Below are positions 24,448 to 33,400 of a DNA stretch of 64,000 nucleotides, in pieces. A program made the translations under genes and the position numbers. Source of the stretch: DATCYX01 sp963714425. GTDB lineage: Bacteria > Chloroflexota > Anaerolineae > Anaerolineales > UBA4823. The notes beneath the pieces are model-generated. The model was not told the DNA's origin. It worked only from the letters and a program-made list of their open reading frames with translations, and made no database searches. Where the stretch lies: NCBI GenBank assembly GCA_963714425.1, contig CAVQOI010000014.1, positions 124,001 to 188,000 on the forward strand, read 5' to 3'. Positions within the stretch are counted from its first letter, which is position 1; each line of letters begins with the position of its first letter.

Positions 24448-24936
24448 TTATGGTCGCCGGCCACCTTTAAGCCCATCTTGCAAGGTGTCCAGCTCATCCC
24501 AATCTCCGTTGGCAGCAAGCCGCGCTTGTTCAGACCACGTGGTTGGATCCGCCATGCGCAGGCGTTCTTTCTGCAGGATATCCAGTAGCCGTTCTGTTCT
24601 GGTATCAGCGAGTTGAGCAAAAGTGGATATCCCATGAAGATTTAGAATTCGGCTAATTTTCGGCCCAATTCCTTCAATAATTGAGAGATCCTCTCGCAGT
24701 GATGGGGCGATAACAGCAGAAGACGGCTGATTGTCCTCCTGGAGCTCTGCATGGGGATTGCTTTTTACAAGGTTTGTTGAGCTGCTATTTGCAATCAGCC
24801 GCCAACCCAGAACGAGGGTGATGACTATCATTATGACCAGCCAGGTACCATTGGATATATTGTTCAAGGGGAGCTCCCCTTGCATTGCCAAAGTGGCTAT
24901 GTTGCTCGAACCTGAGACAAGGGCGAGTGATGACAT
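24448..24936 (-). CDS. membrane-anchored helix-hairpin-helix protein
   Basis: 162 residues. An N-terminal hydrophobic segment (about 30-48, NGTWLVIMIVITLVLGW) anchors a soluble C-terminus. That part has a helix-hairpin-helix motif, LSIIEGIGPKISRILNLHGI followed by FAQLADT. This resembles the 'flap-endonuclease-1-like 5' DNA nuclease' helix-hairpin-helix domain found in many unannotated proteins. It predicts DNA or RNA contact but no proven nuclease activity. AGGAGG precedes the ATG. ftsY lies 53 bases upstream, so the two may be co-transcribed. Confidence 0.68.
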   Translation of the reverse strand: MSSLALVSGSSNIATLAMQGELPLNNISNGTWLVIMIVITLVLGWRLIANSSSTNLVKSNPHAELQEDNQPSSAVIAPSLREDLSIIEGIGPKISRILNLHGISTFAQLADTRTERLLDILQKERLRMADPTTWSEQARLAANGDWDELDTLQDGLKGGRRP

Positions 24937-24989
24937 CTATTGATCCTCCTGTAAAGCAATTGTCCTTGTTTAGAAACCCCGAGCAGTAA

Positions 24990-25898
24990 TTATGAGGATA
25001 ATATCCCCTGAACGAATGCGGTAGGATTGAAAGGCTCGAGATCGGATGGTTTTTCTCCGAGGCCAGCGAACAGGATCGGCAATCCAAGCTCGCGTTGGAT
25101 TGCGAATGCCATGCCTCCTCGTGCGGAGGTATCCAACTTGGCGAGGATCACCCCCGTCACCTGGACAGCATCTTTAAAGGCACGCGCTTGTTGGATTGCG
25201 TTCTGACCCGTCGTGGCGTCCATTACTAACCACACAGCGTGCGGAGCGCCGGGCATCGCCTTGCCTACCACCCGGTGAACTTTCTTAAGCTCTTCCATCA
25301 AATTAAAGCGAGTATGCAGCCTACCGGCAGTATCTATCAAAACCATGTCTGCCTTGCGAGACATCGCGGCCTGAACAGAGTCGAACGCTACCGCCCCGGC
25401 ATCTCCGCCCATCTGGCCTGTAATAATAGGTAAACCGAGTCGTTCTGCCCAAATCTGGAGCTGGTCTACAGCGGCAGCACGATAAGTATCTGCTGCACCG
25501 AGGATCACGCTTTTTCCCTCGTCCTGAAACCGTTTCCCCAGTTTGGCAATTGTAGTGGTTTTTCCCGACCCGTTCACGCCAACGATCAGGATGACCATCG
25601 GTTTTTGAGTGAGCGTAATCAGAGGCGGTGCTAGCAACCGCTGATTCAATTCTTGCGTAAAAGCTAATCGCAGCTCATCAGCACGTGTCAGACCTTCGTT
25701 GCGTTCCCGTTCCCAGAGAGCAGCAAGGATTTCCTCGCTAGTGTCCACCCCCAAATCCGCCTGAATCATCATGGCTTCCAATTCTTCGAATGTCTCGTCT
25801 GTGATCTCGCTTGTTCCAAGAATTGCAGCGATCTGCCCGAACGTAGCTTTGCTGGTTTTCGCTAGCCCATCTTTCCACTTTGTGAAGATGTTATTCAT
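24990..25898 (-). CDS. ftsY: signal recognition particle receptor FtsY
   Basis: 302 residues; membrane-associated SRP-type GTPase that docks SRP-ribosome complexes for co-translational insertion. Only the NG domain is present (no acidic A domain), as in many non-proteobacteria. Motifs: GVNGSGKTTTIAKLG (G1), DTYRAAAVDQL, DTAGR (G3), TKLD-like AKLDTSARGG (G4) and FAGLGEKPSDLEPF. The -10 box TATAAT ends 8 bases before the ATG, so the mRNA is probably leaderless. Divergent from moaC. Confidence 0.96.
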   Translation of the reverse strand: MNNIFTKWKDGLAKTSKATFGQIAAILGTSEITDETFEELEAMMIQADLGVDTSEEILAALWERERNEGLTRADELRLAFTQELNQRLLAPPLITLTQKPMVILIVGVNGSGKTTTIAKLGKRFQDEGKSVILGAADTYRAAAVDQLQIWAERLGLPIITGQMGGDAGAVAFDSVQAAMSRKADMVLIDTAGRLHTRFNLMEELKKVHRVVGKAMPGAPHAVWLVMDATTGQNAIQQARAFKDAVQVTGVILAKLDTSARGGMAFAIQRELGLPILFAGLGEKPSDLEPFNPTAFVQGILSS

Positions 25899-25906
25899 CG
25901 AAGAAT

Positions 25907-25931
25907 ATTATACATGCAGATACGATATAAT
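25907..25931. promoter_or_regulatory. back-to-back -10 boxes for divergent ftsY and moaC
   Basis: The 39-base gap between two start codons holds TATAAT on the minus strand (25912-25907, 8 bases before the ftsY ATG) and TATAAT on the plus strand (25926-25931, 6 bases before the moaC ATG). Each promoter's -35 region would fall in or beside the opposite gene. Good -35 boxes are not evident. Confidence 0.6.
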
Positions 25932-25937
25932 TCCCCC

Positions 25938-26417
25938 ATGTCACCTCCACTTTCCCACATAGATGATAGCGGACAAGCGCGCATGGTGGATGTAAGCCAT
26001 AAGCCAGTAACCGAGAGAGTCGCAATCGCTCAAGGCGAGGTAATCATGCGCCTAGAGACATTAGGTCTGATCCGAGAGGGCGCCATCAAGAAGGGGGATG
26101 TTCTTACGGTGGCTCAAGTAGCAGGAGTCATGGCCGCCAAGCGCACATCTGAATTGATTCCACTGTGCCATCCGCTGCCCCTCTCCCGCGTGCTGGTGGA
26201 GATCGAGCTGGATGATGCGCTTCCTGGCGTGCGCATTTCCGCTACAGCTAAAACGGAAGGTAAAACGGGGGTAGAGATGGAAGCGCTGACAGCCGTATCT
26301 GTTGCAGCGCTCACAATTTATGATATGGCGAAAGCTGTTGAGAAAACCATGCGCATTCAAAATATCCGCCTCGTTGAGAAGTATGGTGGGGTCAGTGGGG
26401 ATATTATCAACCGGTGA
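25938..26417 (+). CDS. moaC: cyclic pyranopterin monophosphate synthase MoaC
   Basis: 159 residues from the ATG at 25938, just after a -10 box; an ATG at 25914 precedes that box and is unlikely. Second enzyme step of molybdenum cofactor synthesis. Motifs: HIDDSGQARMVDVSHKPVT, LIPLCHPLPLS and GVEMEALTAVSVAALTIYDM, plus the Lys-rich end VEKYGGVSG. moaA is not in the window. The moaD-moaE fusion follows after 46 bases. Confidence 0.96.
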   Translation: MSPPLSHIDDSGQARMVDVSHKPVTERVAIAQGEVIMRLETLGLIREGAIKKGDVLTVAQVAGVMAAKRTSELIPLCHPLPLSRVLVEIELDDALPGVRISATAKTEGKTGVEMEALTAVSVAALTIYDMAKAVEKTMRIQNIRLVEKYGGVSGDIINR

Positions 26418-26463
26418 AAGCTTTGGGAATCCGATATTTTCTGTCGTCAAGTCGTTATCAGAC

Positions 26464-27168
26464 ATGAATGAGATCAAGATATTGTTCTTCGCCACTTTGA
26501 AAGACAAAGCTGGAGTTCGAGAGACTTCGCTCGTACTGCAAGAGAGCGCAACGATTGCAGAGCTCAAGCAAAAGATATCTCTTCGCTTCCCCGCCATGGC
26601 TCCCTTGCTGGCTTCTGCATTGGCATCCATTAACCGGGAATTTGCCTTTGAAGACGACCCAATTCCGGCTGACGCAGAGGTAGCTTTTTTCCCACCGGTG
26701 AGTGGTGGGAGGGAGGCGGTTACAATTTTCGCAATTACGGAGGATGAGCTCGATTTAGACGCCTTATTGGCTCGAATCACTTTGCAGACGACTGGTGCAG
26801 CCTGTATTTTTACGGGAATGGTACGTGGCGTCACCAACCGAGGAGATCCCCACGAGACTATATATCTGGAATATGAAGCATATAAGCCAATGGCAGAGGC
26901 AAAAATGGCACAAGTGGCTGACGAAATCCGCCAGCGCTGGCAAGAAGTAGAGGGGATCGCCATTGTGCAACGGATTGGTCAGCTGCATCCGGCAACCCCA
27001 ACAGTTCTTATCGCCTGCACCGCGGCTCACCGAGATACGGGGGTCTTCGAAGCAGCTCGATACGGTATTGACAGGTTGAAAGAGATTGTTCCTGTATGGA
27101 AAAAAGAGGTCGGTCCGCAAGGGGAGACCTGGGTTGAAGGAGAGTACCTCCCCGATCGCGGCGAATAA
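26464..27168 (+). CDS. MoaD-MoaE fusion (molybdopterin synthase, both subunits)
   Basis: 234 residues from the ATG at 26464. Residues 1-82 are a ubiquitin-like MoaD (IKILFFATLKDKAG...FPPVSGG), including the Gly-Gly that is normally the free, thiocarboxylated C-terminus. Residues 83-234 are MoaE (GAACIFTGMVRGVTNRGD, LEYEAYKPMAEAKM, HRIGQL-like QRIGQLHPATP, HRDTGVFEAARYGIDRLK, VPVWKKE). MoaD must present its C-terminus as a thiocarboxylate, so processing after Gly-Gly, or an unusual mechanism, is needed. Mycobacterial MoaX is a known fusion of this kind that is cleaved. No clear ribosome-binding site. Confidence 0.92.
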   Translation: MNEIKILFFATLKDKAGVRETSLVLQESATIAELKQKISLRFPAMAPLLASALASINREFAFEDDPIPADAEVAFFPPVSGGREAVTIFAITEDELDLDALLARITLQTTGAACIFTGMVRGVTNRGDPHETIYLEYEAYKPMAEAKMAQVADEIRQRWQEVEGIAIVQRIGQLHPATPTVLIACTAAHRDTGVFEAARYGIDRLKEIVPVWKKEVGPQGETWVEGEYLPDRGE

Positions 27169-27196
27169 GCCAGGGGTACATTTCATCGAATCGTAA

Positions 27197-28283
27197 ATGA
27201 ACAGCATAGAATGCACAAATTGCCGCCAACCATACCCGGATGAAGGGTTGCCATACCGCTGCCCCCGGTGCGGCGGATTGTTTGATTTTGCTGGACCGAT
27301 TGAATTCGATCCAGCCAAGACTGAACCTGGGCAGCCTGGGATCTGGCGGTATCGCCACTGTCTTTCTCTTCCTGAGAAGGCGCCAGTCATAACGTTGGGA
27401 GAGGGGAATACGCCGCTGGTTTGGGCGGGCAACCTGGCGTTCAAGTGCGAGTACCTCAATCCGTCTGGCTCTTTTAAAGATCGTGGCTTTGCCCCCTTGA
27501 TGAGCTTTTATTTGCTCACGAAACGTGGATACAGCCATTGAGGATTCTTCCGGCAATGCTGGGGCTTCCTTTGCTGCATATGCTGCACGCGCCAGGATAA
27601 ATGGGCGTGTATTCATCCCTGATTCAGCATCGGGGCCAAAACGCCAGCAGATCGAAGCCTATGGAGCAGAAGTGGTACGCATCTTGGGACCCCGTTCCAA
27701 CGCCTCCGAGGCCGTGCGCGCGCAGGCAGATAAAGGTATCGCCTATGCCAGCCATGCATATCTCCCATTTATTCTTCCCGGTTATGCCACGGCTGCTTTC
27801 GAAATCGTCGAACAACTGGGATCTGCACCGGGCGCCCTGGTTGTCCCCGTCGGGCAGGGAGGCTTTCTACTTGGGTTGGGGAGGGGTTTCGAAGCCATGC
27901 AACATGCTGGTCTGATTAAAAAGGTGCCTGTGCTGGTAGGAGTGCAGGCGCGCGCCTGCGCTCCCCTCTGGGCATTGTACAGCTATGGTCCTACTGGGCT
28001 TTCTTGGTCGGCGGAGGGTCAGACAATTGCAGAGGGCATCCGCGTCAACCATCCCTTACGAGGCGATGCAGTCATAAAAATGCTCTCCGACAACCAGGGG
28101 ATGCTCCTGGCGGTCGATGATGATGAAATCCTCAAAGGCCAGGAAACGCTCGCGCATCTGGGATTTTATGTGGAGCCCACCTCAGCGGTTGTCTGGGCAG
28201 CAATTGAACAGGTAGCAGGTGATCTCCCCAAACCCGTGGTTGCCGTGCTCACTGGTTCTGGATTAAAATGGACGAAAACATGA
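27197..28283 (+). pseudogene. threonine-synthase-like PLP enzyme, interrupted by a frameshift
   Basis: Two adjacent frames together make one protein of about 360 residues. The first (27197-27541) holds a zinc-ribbon start (CTNC...CPRCGG), LGEGNTPL and the PLP lysine in NPSGSFKDRG. It runs out of frame at a TGA. The second, open from about 27525, resumes with IEDSSGNAGASFAAYAAR, the phosphate-binding VPVGQGGFLLGLGRGF and the C-terminus LTGSGLKW. The frame changes between 27521 and 27531 (one base too many or two too few). Both halves are otherwise intact, so this is either a very recent mutation or a sequencing error. If functional, it would make threonine from O-phosphohomoserine. Confidence 0.85.
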
Positions 28284-28324
28284 TTATTATCTTGTTATTG
28301 GTTGTGATCCGGTAGGAGGCGAGC

Positions 28325-29563
28325 ATGTCCGAACGTGTTGTCATAACAGGCCTGGGTGCTGTATCCCCGTTAGGCCTAACTGCTGAAGAATCTTGGAAGA
28401 ATGCGGTTAACGGTGTTTCAGGGGTGGGACGGATTACTCTCTTTGACACCCACGATTATCTTGTCAAGATCGCTTGTGAAGTGAAGGATTTTCAACCAGA
28501 GATGTACATGGATGCGCGCGAAGCTCGTCGGCGTGACCGTTTTGTCCAATTAGCTGCAGCTGCAGCACAAGAATCGATGCGACAGGCAGGATTAGAGATC
28601 ACTGCGGCAAATGCCGGGCGGGTGGGAGTGCTGGTGTCATCGGCAATAGGTGGCTTGAAGACATTACAGGACGGAATATTGATCATCAAGGATGATGGAC
28701 CGCGCCGGATCAGCCCATTTTTAATCCCCATGTTGATGTCCAACGGTGCGGCTGGGATGCTTGCTATTGATTATGGGATCAAAGGACCATGTTTTTCTGT
28801 GGCGTCTGCGTGCGCTTCGGGAGCAGATGGCATCGGTACAGCCTGGATGCTGTTGCGCGCTGGGGTGATTGATGCGGCCCTGGCAGGAGCTGGTGAGGCG
28901 ACAATCACCCCAATTGGTGTGGCATCTTTCGACCGTCTTGGTGCCATGTCTCGACGCTCTGAAGATTTCTCGATGACACCCCAGCCATTCGACGCCGATC
29001 GGGATGGACTTGTGATGGGTGAAGGCGCTGCAATCCTCGTGCTTGAGACCGAGCAGCACGCTCGAGAGCGGGGAGCTGTCATTTTGGCGGAGCTTGCTGG
29101 CTATGCATCCACAGCTGATGCTTTTCATATTACCGCTCCTGCGGAAGATGGATCAGGCGGCGCAATGGCAATGCACATGGCGATGCAATCCGCGAGTGTA
29201 AATCCAGACCAGGTCAGCTATATCAATGCGCACGGAACTGCTACTCCACTGAACGATATTTCCGAGACGCGCGCCATCAAGGCAGCCTTCGGAGATATAG
29301 CGTATAATATCCCTATCTCTTCAACCAAATCGATGACGGGTCATATGATGGGAGCTACTGGTGCTCTCGAGGCTTTGTTCTGCGTGAAAGCTGTCGGTGA
29401 GGATTTGATTCCACCCACCATCCATTACCAGACTCCGGACCCGGAATGCGACCTGGATTATGTGCCCAATCAAGCGCGCGAAATCTCAGTAGATATTGCC
29501 CTAAGCAATGCGTTTGGATTTGGAGGGCATAATGCAGTGTTGGTGATTAAAAAATATCGTTGA
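28325..29563 (+). CDS. fabF: beta-ketoacyl-ACP synthase II
   Basis: 412 residues; condenses malonyl-ACP with acyl-ACP in fatty acid elongation. The catalytic triad is visible: Cys in SVASACASGADGIGTA, His in NAHGTATPLND and His in KSMTGHMMGATGALEA. AGGAGG sits before the ATG. No acpP or fabD beside it, but rnc follows, as in the common acpP-fabF-rnc-smc order, so the local order is partly conserved. Confidence 0.96.
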   Translation: MSERVVITGLGAVSPLGLTAEESWKNAVNGVSGVGRITLFDTHDYLVKIACEVKDFQPEMYMDAREARRRDRFVQLAAAAAQESMRQAGLEITAANAGRVGVLVSSAIGGLKTLQDGILIIKDDGPRRISPFLIPMLMSNGAAGMLAIDYGIKGPCFSVASACASGADGIGTAWMLLRAGVIDAALAGAGEATITPIGVASFDRLGAMSRRSEDFSMTPQPFDADRDGLVMGEGAAILVLETEQHARERGAVILAELAGYASTADAFHITAPAEDGSGGAMAMHMAMQSASVNPDQVSYINAHGTATPLNDISETRAIKAAFGDIAYNIPISSTKSMTGHMMGATGALEALFCVKAVGEDLIPPTIHYQTPDPECDLDYVPNQAREISVDIALSNAFGFGGHNAVLVIKKYR

Positions 29564-29729
29564 TCGGAAAAAACTGTGTAAATGAAGGATCGTCACAGGT
29601 TGGAAGGTGCCTTGCTCATTCTTATCGTAAGAGAAATTTTCAACGAACATAATTGAGGAACTGATGGAACGCCAGACGTTCGACACGAGGTGGGACGTCT
29701 GACGCTCCCTGAGTTCTGGGAGAATTTTC

Positions 29730-30452
29730 ATGGAAGCAGCTCAGGGATCCATGCGTCTTGAGACGCCAGAAGAACTTGCAACTCGGCTAAAATTGCAAAA
29801 TACCGAAAACGGCTTGCTGGCACGCGCACTGACACATCGCTCCTATGCCAACGAGCACCCGGAAGTACTCGAAGATAACGAGCGCTTGGAATTTCTGGGT
29901 GATGCTGTGCTCGATTTCCTCGTGGGGGCGTGGTTATACAACCATTTCCCAGAGATGAAGGAAGGTGAGCTTACCCGTTTGCGATCTGCCCTTGTGCGAA
30001 CCGAGCAGCTGGCTGACTTTGCTCGTTTGTTGGGCCTGGGTTGCGCGATGCGGCTTGGAAAAGGCGAGGCGGACGGTGGTGGGAGAGAACGTCCAGCCCT
30101 ATTATGCGGCACCTTTGAAGCCATTGTAGGAGGGATATACTTGAGCAATGGTATCCCTGCTGTGGCAAAATTCATGGAGCCATTGCTCGTCAGTGCTGCG
30201 AACCAGATCATCATAGCCCGTAAGGCGCAGGATCCAAAGAGTCTGCTGCAGGAGTGGATCCAAGCTCAGGGTTTGGACCATCCAATTTACCGAACGGTTA
30301 CTGCAGATGGACCGGATCATGCCAAAATCTTCGAGGTTGAAGTCGTGGTCAATAGCGAAGTTAAAGGACGGGGTTGGGGACAAAGCAAGCAAGCGGCGGC
30401 GAAATCCGCAGCGCGAGAGGCGTTGGTAAGCTTAGGGATCCTGGTGGATTGA
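29730..30452 (+). CDS. rnc: ribonuclease III
   Basis: 240 residues. Double-strand-specific endonuclease for rRNA precursors and structured mRNAs. The signature NERLEFLGDAVLDFLVG is complete, with later acidic residues in GTFEAIVGGIYLSNG. The double-stranded RNA-binding domain is at about 168-236 (DPKSLLQEWIQAQG...KQAAAKSAAREAL). GGGAGAA precedes the ATG. smc begins 8 bases after its stop. The 166-base gap upstream contains an imperfect inverted repeat (29670-29679 with 29695-29704) of unknown use. Confidence 0.96.
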   Translation: MEAAQGSMRLETPEELATRLKLQNTENGLLARALTHRSYANEHPEVLEDNERLEFLGDAVLDFLVGAWLYNHFPEMKEGELTRLRSALVRTEQLADFARLLGLGCAMRLGKGEADGGGRERPALLCGTFEAIVGGIYLSNGIPAVAKFMEPLLVSAANQIIIARKAQDPKSLLQEWIQAQGLDHPIYRTVTADGPDHAKIFEVEVVVNSEVKGRGWGQSKQAAAKSAAREALVSLGILVD

Positions 30453-30460
30453 AGGCAATA

Positions 30461-33400
30461 ATGCGACTAAAATCCCTCGAAATGCATGGTTACAAGACCT
30501 TCGCTAGCCAGACAATCTTTGAATTCGCTGGCATGATTACCGCTATCGTGGGTCCGAATGGCTCCGGAAAATCAAACGTAGCCGACAGCCTGCGTTGGGT
30601 ACTGGGCGAGCAATCCTACAGCTTGCTGCGCGGGAAAAAGACCGAAGATATGATTTTTGCTGGATCGGAGGCGCGCCCGCGGGCAGGTATGGCCTCCGCC
30701 ACGGTAACTTTTGACAATGTAGAAGGCTGGTTACCTATCGAGTTCAGTGAGGTGGCGATTACGCGACGGGCTTATCGAGATGGCCAGAATGAATACCTGG
30801 TCAATGGGCAGCGAGTGCGCCTCAAAGATGTCACTGAGTTGTTGGCTCAATCTGGACTCGCTGAGCGTACTTATACGATCATCGGTCAGGGTGTTGTGGA
30901 TGCAGCCCTCTCCTTAAAGGCAGAAGAGCGTCGCCGCCTGTTTGAGGAAGCTGCAGGGATTGGATTGTTCCGTAGCCGCAGGGAGGAAGCCATTCGGCGG
31001 CTTGAAACCACCCAGCGGAATCTGGAGCGCGTTCAGGATATCCTGGCTGAGTTGCAGCCACGCCTGGGCAGCCTTGAGCGGCAAGCGAGGCGGGCGCGCG
31101 AGTACGATCAGGTACGTGCAGATTTGCGACTCCTGTTGCGAGAATGGTATGGGTATCACTGGCAGCAGGCACAACGCGAACTTGCCGAAGCGCGCCAGGC
31201 TTCCCGCAAGGAGGAGATCAGCCTGGAGCGTGTGCGTAAAGCCTTCGGGCAAATGGATCAAGAAATTTCTAAAGGTCGCCTCCGCCTGGTAGACGTGCGC
31301 TCACGCCTGAGCGACTGGCACCGGCAGCTATCTGGGTTACACGCCCGCCGGGAGGAGCTAAGCACGCAGCGTGCGGTGGATGCTGAGCGCCAGCGAGCAT
31401 TGTTGGAGGGAAAACAGACTGCAAAGGTGGAATTAAACCGACTGGAAGTAGAGTTGGATTTGCACCAGGAGCGAGTGCAGGAAGCCAACAATGAGGGAGT
31501 ACGCCTGGAACAAGAGCTTGAAGAGGCGCAAACGCAAGCAAAAGAATCATCTCTGGCATTAAGTTCTCGCCAGGAAGAGCGAATGAAAGCTGAAGCTGCT
31601 CACCAGGCTGCCCTAAAAGTCAGTTCTAAGCTCAATAATCAGAAGGGGGAGAGCCAGGCGCGGCTGGCAGAAAAGGAATTAGTTGTAGAACGCCTCAAGT
31701 CTGAGCTTAATGATACACGCAGTACCCTGGAGCGATACAGCGCGCAGCTAATGGAATCGCAAGATCAACTAAGTAATGCGAAGTCTACTCTTGGTCACGC
31801 AAAAGACACCAGTGAGCAAGCTGCTCAATCGCTTCAAAATGCGCGAAAGAGCCGGGGAGACGTAGAAGCTTTCCGGAACAAGCTGCTTGAAGACCAGCAT
31901 GCAGCCATGGCTTCATTGGCGCGCTCAAAAACTCAGCTGGATGTCTTGGGACAAGCAGAGAACGCGCTCAGTGGATTTGCGCGTGGCGCACAGGCGCTGC
32001 TCAAAGCTGCTCGAGAGTCCCGCTTAAAAGGGGCTCGCGGTGCATTGGGTAGCTTTCTTGAGGTACCTGCAGAACTGGAGCCTGCAATCGCCGCCGCATT
32101 AGGCGAGTATTTGGATGCCCTGGTTGTTGACCAATCCGACGGTATTGATGAAGGGCTTGCAGTCCTGGAACAAGAGACTGCGCGTGGTGCACTGTTGCCT
32201 TTACAGGCAATCACACCTCTCGCCGACATTACCCAGATCAATCAACGCGAAGATCTGATTGGGGTGGCATCACAGCTTGTTAAAGCCCCTCGAGAAATTG
32301 TGCCAGTGGTGGAATTGCTCCTTGGGCGTACGCTTGTTGTGCAAGATCGAGCATCCGCAAGACGCATCTTGAGCGAAATTAATCTAACAGAAGGAATGCG
32401 CGCGGTAACATTGAAAGGGGAAGTGTTTCACGCCAGCGGGCCGGTTCTTGCTGGCGGAGAAGCCGCCCAGGCTGCATTAGTTCGTCCTCGCCAGCGGAAA
32501 TCATTGGAAGCCCAAATTGAATCAATTGAGCAACAGCTCTTGATTTTCTCTGAGAAATTGTCTCAAGCAGATGAGGCAGTTCGGGCTGCTCAGGCTGACG
32601 AGCAGCACTTGACCGGTGAGCTTCAGAAAGCTCAATCTTCAGAGCAGACTGCCTATACAGTCGCTCAACAGCACGAGATGAGCATTGAAAATCTTCAACG
32701 TCAGATAAGCTGGCATACAGATCGAACAGAACGATTGGACAGAGAGAGCCAGGTGGCTGATGCCGAAGCCTCTAAAATCACGAGTGAGTTGCAACAGCTC
32801 GAGGAAAAGATCATCGAGGCACGTTCACAGGTACAAGCCACGGAGCATCAATTACTCACACTCAGCATGGACGAATTCCAGTCTCAAAGCGCTTATTGGA
32901 GTACCCGGGTTGCCGTGGCAGAGCAGGCGCTGCAAGATGCGCGGGCGCGCAGTACTGAGCGCATTTCTGCGATGGAGCGCACTGAACAGACGATCAATGA
33001 GTTGCATGCACGCTTGGATGAGGTTCGGAAAGCCATTGAGAGTTTAGATGCTGAGAAGACTAACCGGCAACAGACAGAAGTGCAGGTGAGCGCTGAAATT
33101 GAGTCGGTCAGGCTGTTGATCGAGCCAGCCGAGGCAGAGCTGCAAGAGCTGGAAAAGCAGCAAGAAGATGTGCAGTTACAGGAGTCGGATGCACGTCAAG
33201 GATTGAGTATCGCGGAGCACCACCACGCACAAGCTCGCATCGCCCAAGCACGCCGGGAGGAGGCGGTGGAGACGTGGAAGCGGCGAATTGAGGATGATTT
33301 TGGCTTGGTTGCCTTTGAATACGCTGAGGAGATCTCCGGCCCGACACCGCTGCCTCTCGAGGGAATGGTGGAACAGCTCCCGCGTGTAAAACAGATATCG

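Noticed and set aside
26061..26963. 300-residue minus-strand open frame across moaC and moaDE
   Set aside because: Opposes two clearly conserved genes and has low-complexity Ser/Ile-rich sequence without motifs.
27525..28283. Second half of the threonine-synthase-like gene as an independent gene
   Set aside because: It lacks the PLP lysine and begins in mid-domain; it joins the upstream frame in sequence and motif order.
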